The position numbers and the translations under genes were made by a program. This document shows positions 7,018 to 14,768 of a stretch of DNA of 52,345 bases, piece after piece. This DNA is from Fontibacter flavus (GTDB lineage: Bacteria; Bacteroidota; Bacteroidia; Cytophagales; Cyclobacteriaceae): the NCBI RefSeq assembly GCF_042432905.1, contig NZ_JBHLWI010000026.1:1-52345 (forward strand), in the 5' to 3' direction. The first letter of the stretch is position 1; every line of letters starts with the position of its first letter. The notes beneath the pieces are model-generated. The model saw only the letters and a program-made list of their open reading frames with translations, ran no database searches and was not told the origin of the DNA.

Positions 7018-8742
7018 TTAAAACCCCACTGCTGAATCATCTCCTCTACGGTCGGCGCCTCCTTCAAGCTTTCCGTCTGAAAGGACCAAAATGGCATCTA
7101 CTTTTCCCAATATGGGCGTATAACCTTCGTTGATATTATATCCTTTAGTTTTTAGGGCATTTAGTATTTCTACATCAAATCCTTCTGGTTCGAAATTAAT
7201 ATGATCCGGTAGCCATTGATGATGGAACCTTGGTGCATTTACCGCCTCTTGCATCGTCATTCCGAATTCGACAACATTCAAGATGGTCTGCAAAACAGAG
7301 GTAATGATAGTGGATCCACCCGGCGTGCCAACTACCATCAAAAGCTGTCCGTCTTTTTCTACTATAGTTGGGGTCATCGAACTGAGCATTCTTTTTTCTG
7401 GAGCTATACTGTTGGCTTCTGCACCAATCAGTCCAAACATGTTTGGAACGCCTGCCTTCGCACTGAAATCATCCATCTCGTTGTTAAGGAAGAAACCCAA
7501 TTCATCACTGTACAATTTAGAGCCATAAGCTCCATTCAATGTGGTAGTGATGGCTGCTGCATTACCAAACTGATCCACAATGGAGTAATGGGTAGTCTCA
7601 TCACTCTCCACAAATTGGACTGCTCCCTGAGATACCTCCGATGAAAGTGTTGCTTTTGCCGGATTGAAAGTTGATATCCTTGCCTGTAGATAATCTTTCT
7701 CAAGCAAGGCGTCAACAGGAACTTCAACAAAATCAGGATCTCCCAAGTAATAATTTCGGTCCGCATAAGCCCTTCTTTCTGCCTCTGTAAGAACCTGAAT
7801 GTATTCAGGGCTATTGTGGCCCATAGAAGCCAAATCAAAACCTTCCAACATTCCAAATATTTGTGCCAGCGTTATCCCTCCGGAACTTGGTGGCGCCATA
7901 GAGATCAATTGGTAATTTTTATATTGAAACTGGATAGGATCTCTCCACTTAGCTTCATAATTGGCCAAATCTTCGAGTGTGATGATTCCACCGCTTTTCT
8001 GAATGAAATCCACCAGTTTATGAGCTGTTTCACCTTTATAAAATTCATCCCTGCCATTTTTGGCAATTCTCCTCAGCGTTTCCGCCAATGCTGGATATTT
8101 AATGGTGTCACCGGCTTTGAATTCCTGTGCAAATAGAGTGTTGATTCCGTTAACCTTGATGATATCAGCCCTACTGTTATCCAGTCTTTTTGCTTGGTTT
8201 TCAGTGACGAGCACACCTTTTTCGGCAAGCTCAATAACAGGGGCAAGGATTTCTTCGATAGGGAGTGAACCAAGTTGGCGATGTACCTCAAAAACTCCTG
8301 CGATGGTTCCTGGCACCCCTACAGCCATAGCACCAAGAGTACTTAATCCGGGAATTACGTCACCGTTTTCATCTAAATACATATCCTTTGTGGCTGCTAA
8401 AGGAGCCTTTTCCCTATAATCAATAGCGCCTGTGGTGCCGTCTGACAAACGATAGACCATAAATCCACCACCACCCAGGTTTCCTGCAAAAGGAAATGCT
8501 ACAGCCAAGGCCAATTCAGTTGCCACCATCGCATCGAAGGCATTGCCGCCTTTCTCCATCATCAAGAGCCCAATTTTAGATGCTTCTTCTCTCGCTGATA
8601 CCACAATGGCACTTTCAGCTATTAAACCTCTATTTTTTTCGGGTGTTTTTTCAACTTCCTTACAGGATACAGAGAAAATGAGTAAAGAAAATAGCAGGGA
8701 AAATACCCTGCTATATATTCTAATTGATTTCTTATCAATCAT
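7018..8742 (-). CDS. ggt: gamma-glutamyltransferase (glutathione hydrolase), lipoprotein
   Basis: A 574-residue proenzyme that cleaves gamma-glutamyl bonds (glutathione and gamma-glutamyl peptides) or transfers the glutamyl group. The signal ends in the lipobox SVSC (Cys27), so the enzyme is probably anchored on the periplasmic side of a membrane. GGGGFMV (about 90-96) and VGVPGTIAGVFEVH are large-subunit hallmarks. Thr383 of TTHYSIVD is the autocatalytic nucleophile that becomes the N-terminus of the small subunit. GTPGGSTIITSVLQTI follows near 473. The start overlaps the stop of the S9 peptidase gene by 8 bases, so translation is probably coupled. With the peptidase it could strip gamma-glutamyl peptides to amino acids. 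The gamma-glutamyl cycle partner 5-oxoprolinase (pxpABC) is 23 kb away. Confidence 0.96.
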   Translation of the reverse strand: MIDKKSIRIYSRVFSLLFSLLIFSVSCKEVEKTPEKNRGLIAESAIVVSAREEASKIGLLMMEKGGNAFDAMVATELALAVAFPFAGNLGGGGFMVYRLSDGTTGAIDYREKAPLAATKDMYLDENGDVIPGLSTLGAMAVGVPGTIAGVFEVHRQLGSLPIEEILAPVIELAEKGVLVTENQAKRLDNSRADIIKVNGINTLFAQEFKAGDTIKYPALAETLRRIAKNGRDEFYKGETAHKLVDFIQKSGGIITLEDLANYEAKWRDPIQFQYKNYQLISMAPPSSGGITLAQIFGMLEGFDLASMGHNSPEYIQVLTEAERRAYADRNYYLGDPDFVEVPVDALLEKDYLQARISTFNPAKATLSSEVSQGAVQFVESDETTHYSIVDQFGNAAAITTTLNGAYGSKLYSDELGFFLNNEMDDFSAKAGVPNMFGLIGAEANSIAPEKRMLSSMTPTIVEKDGQLLMVVGTPGGSTIITSVLQTILNVVEFGMTMQEAVNAPRFHHQWLPDHINFEPEGFDVEILNALKTKGYNINEGYTPILGKVDAILVLSDGKLEGGADRRGDDSAVGF

Positions 8743-11095
8743 CGATTAGCGTATCATTGAATAGTTTGAGTATTCTTTTGTATTCATCAGTCCAGCTGCT
8801 TGGTTCAATAAAACCATGATCTTCAACTGGATATACAGCCATTTCCCAATTATCCTTACCCAATTCTATCAACCTTTGGGCAAGTCTCACCACATCCTGG
8901 AAATGAACATTGACGTCTACCATACCATGGGCAATAAGGAGGTTTCCTTTGAGGCCTTCAGCAAAATAAATTGGAGAGGAACGTCTATATGCAATAGGAT
9001 CATTGAAAGGCTCATTGAGGATATTGGAAGTATAACCATGGTTATAATGTGCCCAATCTGTTACAGAGCGCAATGCTGCCCCCGATTTGAATATTTCAGG
9101 TGCTGTGAAGAGCCCCATCAACGTGATAAAACCACCATAACTTCCTCCATAGATACCGATTTTTCCAGGGTCAACTCCATGGTTTTCAACCAGGTATTTT
9201 GCTCCATCTACCTGATCTGACAAGTCCTTACCGCCCATATGCCTATAAATTCCTGTTCTCCAGTCCCTTCCATAGCCAGCAGAACCTCTATAGTCTATAT
9301 CCAATACGGTATAACCTAGATCGGTCAATAAGTTATGGAACATATATTCTCTAAAATAGCTTGACCACCATTTGTGGACATTTTGTAAATAACCGGCACC
9401 ATGAACAAATATTACAGCCGCACCATTTTTCTTAGCCAATTCAGGCACATAAAGTCTTGCAGGTACCATAGCTCCGTCCGCAGCTTTGAAGTCAATCATG
9501 TATGGATCCCTCCAGGCATAGGATTTAAATGCTTCACTTTGTCCATCTGTAAGTTGCTTTGGTGCAGAACTAGGTAAGTTTTCCTGAAGATAGAGTTCCC
9601 AAGGCTTATTGCTGTATGAATACAGAATGGCCATATTTTTCTCATCAGGGGAAAGGAATACCGTATTATTTCCTGTCATGGAAGTCAGTTTTTCCATTTT
9701 TCCTCCCATGAGTGGCATCATATAAAAATGTCTCTCTCCAGGATGTATTTCAGAAGTGGTCAGGTACCAATATTTGCCATTATTGGAGATTTTCGGATCG
9801 AACACCTCAAAATTTCCTTTTGTCAACTGCTTTTTCTGGCCATTTGTAACATCCAGGATATATAGGTGAGAATACCCACTTGCCTCTGACTGGAAATAAA
9901 TATGCTTGTTGTCAGGAAGCCATCCAAGGGTACCACCACCCATACTCCAGCCAATGCCAGGACCAGCTATCCATGCTTCATCCCTTTGTCTATCCAGGTT
10001 TTTAAGATCACCGGTTTTCATATCCAGTAATGCAATCCATCTGTCTTTGTTGTCCGTTGACCTGACATTGACAATGGCATGATTACCATCCGGGGAAAAT
10101 ATCGGACTGGAAATGATCACATCCCTATTTTTTTCTTCCCATTTCTTTTCGGGATAATCCTTTACATAATCGGGGAGATCTTTGATGCCTGGCAAAGACA
10201 AGCTATTGATAAAATAAACAGTATCTCTATGTAGGTCATAGATGGCCAATTCGATTTTGGTAGGTTGATCACCTACTTTTGATCTGGAAGGCAGGTCCAC
10301 TGTGTATCCTGATGCATCTGTGTAATCAGGTACATTTGTTCTCTTGTAATCTGCTCTCGTGGTCAGAGAGAAAGTCACAAAGTTTGCATTGGGGGCAAGT
10401 TGAAGATTGCCCAATTGCTTATTTCCATAGTAAAAAACATATGGATCCTTATCTGCTATTGCAGAATTGTATTCTTTCGCCTGTGCTTTTTTTTCTTCTC
10501 TTTCATTGATTATCTGAAGGAGGGAAAGGTTGTCCTCTTTCAGCCATTTCTCTCTTTCTTCAATTTTCGGTTCTTTGTCTTCAGGTTTATTTCCAGCTTG
10601 AATTCTGGTCAGTCTTTTTAATTTTCCAGTTTCCAGTTCATATAAAAAAATGTTGTTTCCAGAAACAAAGCTTACATTCTTTTCATTGGCGAGAAATTGG
10701 GGGTTACTGATCCTTTCTCCGAATGAAATCAGGGTATTTTTGCTTCCTTTTACTGCATCATACAAGATAAGATCGCCATTGGAAGCATAAAGTTTTAGAT
10801 TTTTATTTTTATTGACTGCTGCATTAGAGGGAATAAAACTTTTCTTTTCCTGCAGTCCCACCTTTTCAATTTTGGAAGGGTTTTTAATATGGATCTTGTA
10901 GAGGGAATCCGAAGGATTACCTTCTGGGTTATAATCAAAATAGATGATTTCACCCTTATCATCCCATTTGATGTTGGAAGGGAAATGCCCCATCCACTTG
11001 GGATCCTGCATTATTTTCTCTACGGTCAGTTCTTGTCCAACAACTTGGAAGGATAAAAGGACTGTCAGAATTAAAATTAAATTTAGACGCTTCAT
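8735..11095 (-). CDS. S9 family peptidase (prolyl oligopeptidase / dipeptidyl peptidase IV-like)
   Basis: The start is placed at 11095 (MKRLNLILILTVLLSFQVVGQ), an ordinary signal peptide; an upstream ATG would add six residues. About 786 residues: an N-terminal beta-propeller (roughly 30-530, repeats such as FSPDGNHAIVNVRS and WLPDNKHIYFQSEA) and a C-terminal alpha/beta hydrolase. The triad is Ser near 650 (GIYGGSYGGF), Asp near 727 (HGMVDVNVHFQD) and His near 759 (EDHGF). Family members release dipeptides or cut short peptides in the periplasm. It is the first gene of a pair with GGT (8-base overlap), which suggests joint use of peptides. A -7 box for it is seen at 11162-11169. Confidence 0.95.
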   Translation of the reverse strand: MKRLNLILILTVLLSFQVVGQELTVEKIMQDPKWMGHFPSNIKWDDKGEIIYFDYNPEGNPSDSLYKIHIKNPSKIEKVGLQEKKSFIPSNAAVNKNKNLKLYASNGDLILYDAVKGSKNTLISFGERISNPQFLANEKNVSFVSGNNIFLYELETGKLKRLTRIQAGNKPEDKEPKIEEREKWLKEDNLSLLQIINEREEKKAQAKEYNSAIADKDPYVFYYGNKQLGNLQLAPNANFVTFSLTTRADYKRTNVPDYTDASGYTVDLPSRSKVGDQPTKIELAIYDLHRDTVYFINSLSLPGIKDLPDYVKDYPEKKWEEKNRDVIISSPIFSPDGNHAIVNVRSTDNKDRWIALLDMKTGDLKNLDRQRDEAWIAGPGIGWSMGGGTLGWLPDNKHIYFQSEASGYSHLYILDVTNGQKKQLTKGNFEVFDPKISNNGKYWYLTTSEIHPGERHFYMMPLMGGKMEKLTSMTGNNTVFLSPDEKNMAILYSYSNKPWELYLQENLPSSAPKQLTDGQSEAFKSYAWRDPYMIDFKAADGAMVPARLYVPELAKKNGAAVIFVHGAGYLQNVHKWWSSYFREYMFHNLLTDLGYTVLDIDYRGSAGYGRDWRTGIYRHMGGKDLSDQVDGAKYLVENHGVDPGKIGIYGGSYGGFITLMGLFTAPEIFKSGAALRSVTDWAHYNHGYTSNILNEPFNDPIAYRRSSPIYFAEGLKGNLLIAHGMVDVNVHFQDVVRLAQRLIELGKDNWEMAVYPVEDHGFIEPSSWTDEYKRILKLFNDTLIDD

Positions 11096-11161
11096 GGATT
11101 TGATTTTTGTCAAATATGTGTTTAAAAAAATTAAAAGCGTAAAAAAATTATGTAAGCGTTA

Positions 11162-11169
11162 CAAAACTA
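11162..11169 (-). promoter_or_regulatory. -7 box for the S9/GGT pair
   Basis: Read leftward this is TAGTTTTG, an exact TAnnTTTG. No well-spaced -33 element is visible. It overlaps the short symmetric sequence TGTAAGCGTTACA (11151-11163), which could be an operator. Confidence 0.35.
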
Positions 11170-11176
11170 ATGTTAG

Positions 11177-11509
11177 TCAAAGGGTTTTTAAAAAATCATT
11201 CAGTTCAGCTTCAATAATTTTGATGTGTTCAAGTAGTTTCTGATATGTTTTGTAAGAATTTTCCAAATCAGATTCAATCTTTTCTAATAACTTTCTGGTA
11301 TCAATTGCACCCACGTAGCTCATGCTTGGTTTTGCTTTATGACATTTTTTCTTGATGGAGGCAAAGTCATTGGTTTTATAATATTCATCCAAATGCTTCA
11401 GGTCAGTTAGGTTTGTATCTAAAATGATCTGGATCATTTCTTTGAGCATCTCATTGTCATCATCCCCAAAATACTGGATTATTGTCTGTGGGCTTATTAG
11501 CTGGTACAT
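11177..11509 (-). CDS. stand-alone Hpt (histidine phosphotransfer) domain protein
   Basis: A 110-residue all-helical protein that consists only of an Hpt domain. His57 in KKKCHKAKPSMSYVGA is the expected phosphoacceptor; the Lys three residues later and SxxxGA fit the family, with Pro in place of the usual Gly after that Lys, as is common in this phylum. Such proteins carry phosphate between hybrid kinases and response regulators. No kinase is adjacent; the nearest two-component genes are 37 kb away, so its partners are unknown. It is transcribed leftward, 68 bases ahead of the S9 gene, and divergently from the DUF2452 unit. Exact leftward -7 sequence TAAATTTG at 11554-11547. Confidence 0.88.
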   Translation of the reverse strand: MYQLISPQTIIQYFGDDDNEMLKEMIQIILDTNLTDLKHLDEYYKTNDFASIKKKCHKAKPSMSYVGAIDTRKLLEKIESDLENSYKTYQKLLEHIKIIEAELNDFLKTL

Positions 11510-11623
11510 AAAAGCTTATTTTAGCAAGTTTTCTGCATTATTTATGCAAATTTATGCATTTCAAATAAATAAAAAAAGAGTTTCGGATGTTTTACCTGAA
11601 ATAAATATTTTCTACCAGAAGCC

Positions 11624-11644
11624 TTTGTCTGAAAGTCAGACAAA
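11624..11644. promoter_or_regulatory. perfect 9-bp inverted repeat in a divergent control region
   Basis: TTTGTCTGA (11624-11632) and TCAGACAAA (11636-11644) are exact inverted repeats around AAG. It sits between the divergent Hpt and DUF2452 units, 37 bases upstream of the -7 box at 11681. No T-run follows, so an operator is more likely than a terminator. Confidence 0.45.
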
Positions 11645-11680
11645 TCGTCATCAATACTTTTTTCAAAAAAATGAAAGGTA

Positions 11681-11688
11681 TAATTTTG
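11681..11688 (+). promoter_or_regulatory. -7 box for the small membrane protein / DUF2452 unit
   Basis: TAATTTTG, an exact match to TAnnTTTG, 49 bases before the ATG at 11737. No good -33 element is seen, which would fit activation from the inverted repeat just upstream. Confidence 0.4.
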
Positions 11689-11736
11689 GGCATTTCAAAA
11701 ACTGTTTTGATCAATGGTTTGTTTCAGGTATTACTT

Positions 11737-11913
11737 ATGAATAGGAATAAATTAATCTTTCTAATTATTGCTGCAATATTCATGATAATCATGATATGGA
11801 TAGGAGTCGATATCTCTAGCAGAACCACATTTCCAGGTTCAAAAGGCAATTTAAAAGAAAGAATAGCACCATCTGATACCCTAGATAATAATGGAGAAGG
11901 GAAAAAAAATTGA
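11737..11913 (+). CDS. small single-span membrane protein
   Basis: The start is set at ATG 11737 (MNRNKLIFLIIAAIFMIIMIWIGVDIS), because the apparent promoter at 11681-11688 lies inside the longer reading. 58 residues: one membrane helix (about 5-25) followed by a short soluble tail SSRTTFPGSKGNLKERI. No named family is recognised, though the tail looks conserved rather than random. It overlaps the DUF2452 gene by 23 bases, which suggests coupled translation and a joint role at the membrane. Confidence 0.65.
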   Translation: MNRNKLIFLIIAAIFMIIMIWIGVDISSRTTFPGSKGNLKERIAPSDTLDNNGEGKKN

Positions 11914-12352
11914 TGTAAATAGAATTGATCTGGACAAAATGAAGGAGAAAACAGCCGATTTACCCGGCTTGCTCCCATATGCACATCATAGTGGAAGTGC
12001 CATCATCAAACCTGGTGATAAGGGCAAGATTACAGGTAGGGCAGTAGCTGCTATGCATTCTCAGACTGACATGCAGATGGCTCAGATTTATCAACAAATG
12101 CAGTTGTTGGCTGATCAGGCCAAGGCTATTAAAAATCGCGTGGAAATATCCGAGCGCATTTATAATACTCCAATGAGTTTTGAACCCTTAATCAATCACC
12201 ATTATTTTTTGTATGAGAAGGAAGATGGATCAGATTTTTTAAGTATGGTTGCTCCCGAAGAATGGGGAAAGAAAAAAAGATATTCCAAATTTGTTGCTGA
12301 AATTAAACTCCTGGCGGATCATACCTGGAAGATCGTCAGAAAGGAACAATGA
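11891..12352 (+). CDS. DUF2452 domain protein
   Basis: A 153-residue soluble protein. The stretch LPYAHHSGSAIIKPGDKGKI, a helix with MAQIYQQMQLLADQAKAI, and the end RYSKFVAEIKLLADHTWKIV are characteristic of DUF2452, a family of unknown function found in bacteria and some eukaryotes. It contains the aromatic pattern FEPLINHHYFLYEKEDGSDFLSMVAPEEWG. Its start lies within the upstream membrane-protein gene and its stop overlaps the next start (ATGA), so the three genes form one coupled unit. Confidence 0.9.
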   Translation: MEKGKKIDVNRIDLDKMKEKTADLPGLLPYAHHSGSAIIKPGDKGKITGRAVAAMHSQTDMQMAQIYQQMQLLADQAKAIKNRVEISERIYNTPMSFEPLINHHYFLYEKEDGSDFLSMVAPEEWGKKKRYSKFVAEIKLLADHTWKIVRKEQ

Positions 12353-12993
12353 GACATTTGAAAATCAACAACCTTCTAGAAATACTTAAAACAACTGATC
12401 TTTTTGTAGAAGAAGGGCATACTTTGGAAGTAAAAGCTGCCTATTTACAAGGAAAAGGAGAAGAGTTTTTGTTGCAGATTTTTGAGGAGCTTGGAGGAAA
12501 AGGGAGCCCGCCGGTACTCGAAAGGTTAAAATTTGACTTTAAAATTAATCGGTTTTTATTGATTTATGATGATGAAGTTCACTTTAATAGGTATAGGTTA
12601 AATACCTTAAAATCTGAATTATATGATTTTTTTTCATTTGGGTGGACGGAAACTTATAAAAGGCTTTGCAGGAATTATGAAAAGGAATGTTTGAAGGCAG
12701 GTCTTCAGGATAGAATTTGGAATGGGCCTCCTTTGGCTTCCAAAGTATTTGGAAACAGTGAAATCCCGGGTGATTTGTCGGGAAACGGATCGTCTGGATG
12801 GAAACTAAATGCCTATAATGACAGCCAATATGATTTATTGACAAGGTTACATGGTTTTAAGCTCATACGGATTTCTATGTATGAAAATCTAATGATCGGA
12901 GGTTCCTTAAGAAAACTTGATGATTTACTGTTGCACCCCAATGAAGTTACCCAACAAGGAATTAGAAACTGGCTTCTTCGAAAAATGGAATAA
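12349..12993 (+). CDS. hypothetical protein, coupled to DUF2452
   Basis: A 214-residue soluble protein with no signal peptide or membrane span. I do not recognise the family with confidence. The sequence shows an N-terminal helical region (LLEILKTTDLFVEEGHTLEVKA), a beta segment around FKINRFLLIYDDEVHFNRYRL, and a Cys/Arg-rich middle (ETYKRLCRNYEKECLKAGL) before GPPLASKVFG. The beta strand with DDE-like residues followed by charged helices could suit a nuclease-like fold, but nothing catalytic can be named. The start overlaps the DUF2452 stop by four bases. Confidence 0.8.
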   Translation: MRHLKINNLLEILKTTDLFVEEGHTLEVKAAYLQGKGEEFLLQIFEELGGKGSPPVLERLKFDFKINRFLLIYDDEVHFNRYRLNTLKSELYDFFSFGWTETYKRLCRNYEKECLKAGLQDRIWNGPPLASKVFGNSEIPGDLSGNGSSGWKLNAYNDSQYDLLTRLHGFKLIRISMYENLMIGGSLRKLDDLLLHPNEVTQQGIRNWLLRKME

Positions 12994-12997
12994 AAAA

Positions 12998-13019
12998 GCC
13001 GTTGAAATATTTCAACGGC
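12998..13019. terminator. bidirectional intrinsic terminator
   Basis: A perfect 22-base palindrome whose arm is GCCGTTGAAAT, flanked by a run of A on the left and T-rich sequence on the right, between convergent genes. Confidence 0.88.
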
Positions 13020-13041
13020 CTAAATTTTTTAATATTTAACT

Positions 13042-13659
13042 TTAAGCAAACAATCCATAAATTTCTCTATCCACTCTTTCCACAATAGAGGAAAAATGAT
13101 CCGGATGCGCCACAAAATCCATATCATTCACATCGATGACCAAGAGTTTGCCTTTGTCATAATTGGAAATCCAATCTTCATAATGGGCATTTAGATTTTT
13201 GAGATAATCAATTCGGATTGCGTTTTCATAATGCCTTCCTCTTTTTTCTATCTGACCAACCAATTTAGGGATATCAGCTTTCAGGTAAATCAATAAGTCT
13301 GGAGCTTTGACAAAATTGATCATTGAATGGAAAAGATTAAGATAGTTTTCATAATCCCTTTCCGATATCAGATTTGAATTTTTGAGATTTGCAGCAAAAA
13401 TATAAGCATCTTCATAGATAGTCCTATCCTGAATAACCGATTGTCCACTTTCTCTAATTCGAGTAATCTGATTGAATCTGCTGTTTAGGAAGTAAACCTG
13501 TAAATGGAAAGACCACCTTTTCATATCCTCATAGAAATCGGCAAGATAAGGATTGTTTTCAACCGCTTCGAGCTCTGCATTCCAACCGTAATGTTTTGCC
13601 AATTTAATCGTCAAGGTAGTTTTACCACTCCCTATATTTCCGGATACCGCTATATGCAT
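13042..13659 (-). CDS. deoxynucleoside kinase (deoxyadenosine/deoxyguanosine kinase family)
   Basis: A 205-residue cytosolic enzyme that phosphorylates deoxynucleosides for salvage. The P-loop is GNIGSGKTT (7-15). The substrate-side Glu-rich segment (LEAVENNPYLADFYEDMKRW), the DRS-like motif QDRTIYEDAYIFA and the lid with EKRGRHYE fit the dNK/dCK/dGK family; the length is typical. Base specificity cannot be fixed from sequence. The gene follows the hydroxyacyl-CoA dehydrogenase on the same strand by 67 bases and ends at the palindromic terminator. Confidence 0.93.
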   Translation of the reverse strand: MHIAVSGNIGSGKTTLTIKLAKHYGWNAELEAVENNPYLADFYEDMKRWSFHLQVYFLNSRFNQITRIRESGQSVIQDRTIYEDAYIFAANLKNSNLISERDYENYLNLFHSMINFVKAPDLLIYLKADIPKLVGQIEKRGRHYENAIRIDYLKNLNAHYEDWISNYDKGKLLVIDVNDMDFVAHPDHFSSIVERVDREIYGLFA

Positions 13660-13726
13660 TTCAAATCATTATAAAAGGAAGGAAAGATTGCTTCGATCTC
13701 TCCTTCCAAAGTTGTTATATCTAAGA

Positions 13727-14617
13727 TTATTTTTTGAATTGGGGAGAAACAATAAATTCTTTCTCTCCAGGTGTGTATTTATAGAAGCCTTCACCTGTTT
13801 TAACCCCTTTAAAACCAGCTTCTACCATATTCACCAACAAAGGACAAGGTGCATATTTTGGATTTCCGAACCCTTCATGCAAAACTTTCAAAATTGAGAG
13901 GCAGACATCCAGACCAATAAAATCAGCAAGCTGAAGTGGACCCATTGGGTGGGCCATACCCAATTTCATAACAGTGTCAATTTCTTCAACTCCAGCTACT
14001 CCTTCAAATAAGGTAAATATAGCCTCATTGATCATAGGCATGAGGATTCTGTTTGCCACAAATCCAGGATAATCATTAACCTCTACCGGAACTTTTTCGA
14101 GATTTCTAGAAAGTTCCATAATTTCCTTGGTCACCACATCTGAAGTGGCATATCCTCTGATGACTTCCACTAGTTTCATTACAGGAACCGGATTCATGAA
14201 ATGCATTCCTATTACTTTATCCGGCCTTTCAGTAACTGCTCCTATTTTTGTAATTGAAATTGATGAAGTGTTGGAAGCTAGAATGGCCGAATCTTTACAC
14301 AAAGTGTCCAGTTTGCGGAATAGCTCAAGTTTGATGCTGACGTTTTCCGTAGCTGCTTCCACTACCAAATCTGCATTTTTAACCCCTTCTTCTAATTCTG
14401 TGAAGGTTTTGATTCTTCCTAATGCTGAGTTTTTGTCTTCAGTACTCAAAGTACCTTTACTTACTTGCCTGTCGAAATTTCTGGTAATTGTAGCAATGGC
14501 TTTATCCAGTGCACTTTGTTGAATATCAATTAGTGACACTTGGTAACCATATTGGGCAAAAACATGGGCGATACCATTTCCCATGGTTCCTGAGCCTATT
14601 ACAGCAATGTTTTTCAT
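13727..14617 (-). CDS. 3-hydroxybutyryl-CoA (3-hydroxyacyl-CoA) dehydrogenase
   Basis: A 296-residue NAD-dependent enzyme converting 3-hydroxyacyl-CoA to 3-oxoacyl-CoA in beta-oxidation or butyrate-type metabolism. The Rossmann motif is GSGTMGNGIAHVFA (8-21), with Asp at the end of strand 2 (SLIDIQ). The catalytic His is in IGMHFMNPVPVMKLVEVI, and the C-terminal helical domain carries GFVANRILMPMINEA and DFIGLDVCLSIL. Single-domain length points to the short Hbd type rather than a FadB fusion. It has a well-formed leftward promoter at 14705-14735. Acyl-CoA dehydrogenase and ligase genes for the same pathway lie 22 kb downstream. Confidence 0.95.
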   Translation of the reverse strand: MKNIAVIGSGTMGNGIAHVFAQYGYQVSLIDIQQSALDKAIATITRNFDRQVSKGTLSTEDKNSALGRIKTFTELEEGVKNADLVVEAATENVSIKLELFRKLDTLCKDSAILASNTSSISITKIGAVTERPDKVIGMHFMNPVPVMKLVEVIRGYATSDVVTKEIMELSRNLEKVPVEVNDYPGFVANRILMPMINEAIFTLFEGVAGVEEIDTVMKLGMAHPMGPLQLADFIGLDVCLSILKVLHEGFGNPKYAPCPLLVNMVEAGFKGVKTGEGFYKYTPGEKEFIVSPQFKK

Positions 14618-14704
14618 GTTGATTTGGGTTTTATATTCACTTGATTAACAAAATTCATGAAAAAAGGTCTTTGAAAGTAGTCTCTTTCTTTCGGATTTCT
14701 TGCC

Positions 14705-14735
14705 CAAATCTACTTTGAAACTGAAGTAATTCCAA
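14705..14735 (-). promoter_or_regulatory. Bacteroidota-type promoter for the hydroxyacyl-CoA dehydrogenase
   Basis: Read leftward: TTG (14735-14733), 20 bases, then TAGATTTG (14712-14705). Both elements and the spacing fit the phylum consensus, giving a 5' leader of about 80 bases. Confidence 0.6.
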
Positions 14736-14768
14736 TTCCTAATTAGATAATTTGGTTAACTTTGGGCT

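Noticed and set aside
7216..7644. A 142-codon + strand frame opposite ggt
   Set aside because: Antisense to a well-supported gene, with no recognisable domain or start context.
14127..14522. A 131-codon + strand frame opposite the hydroxyacyl-CoA dehydrogenase
   Set aside because: Mirror of real codons; no independent features.
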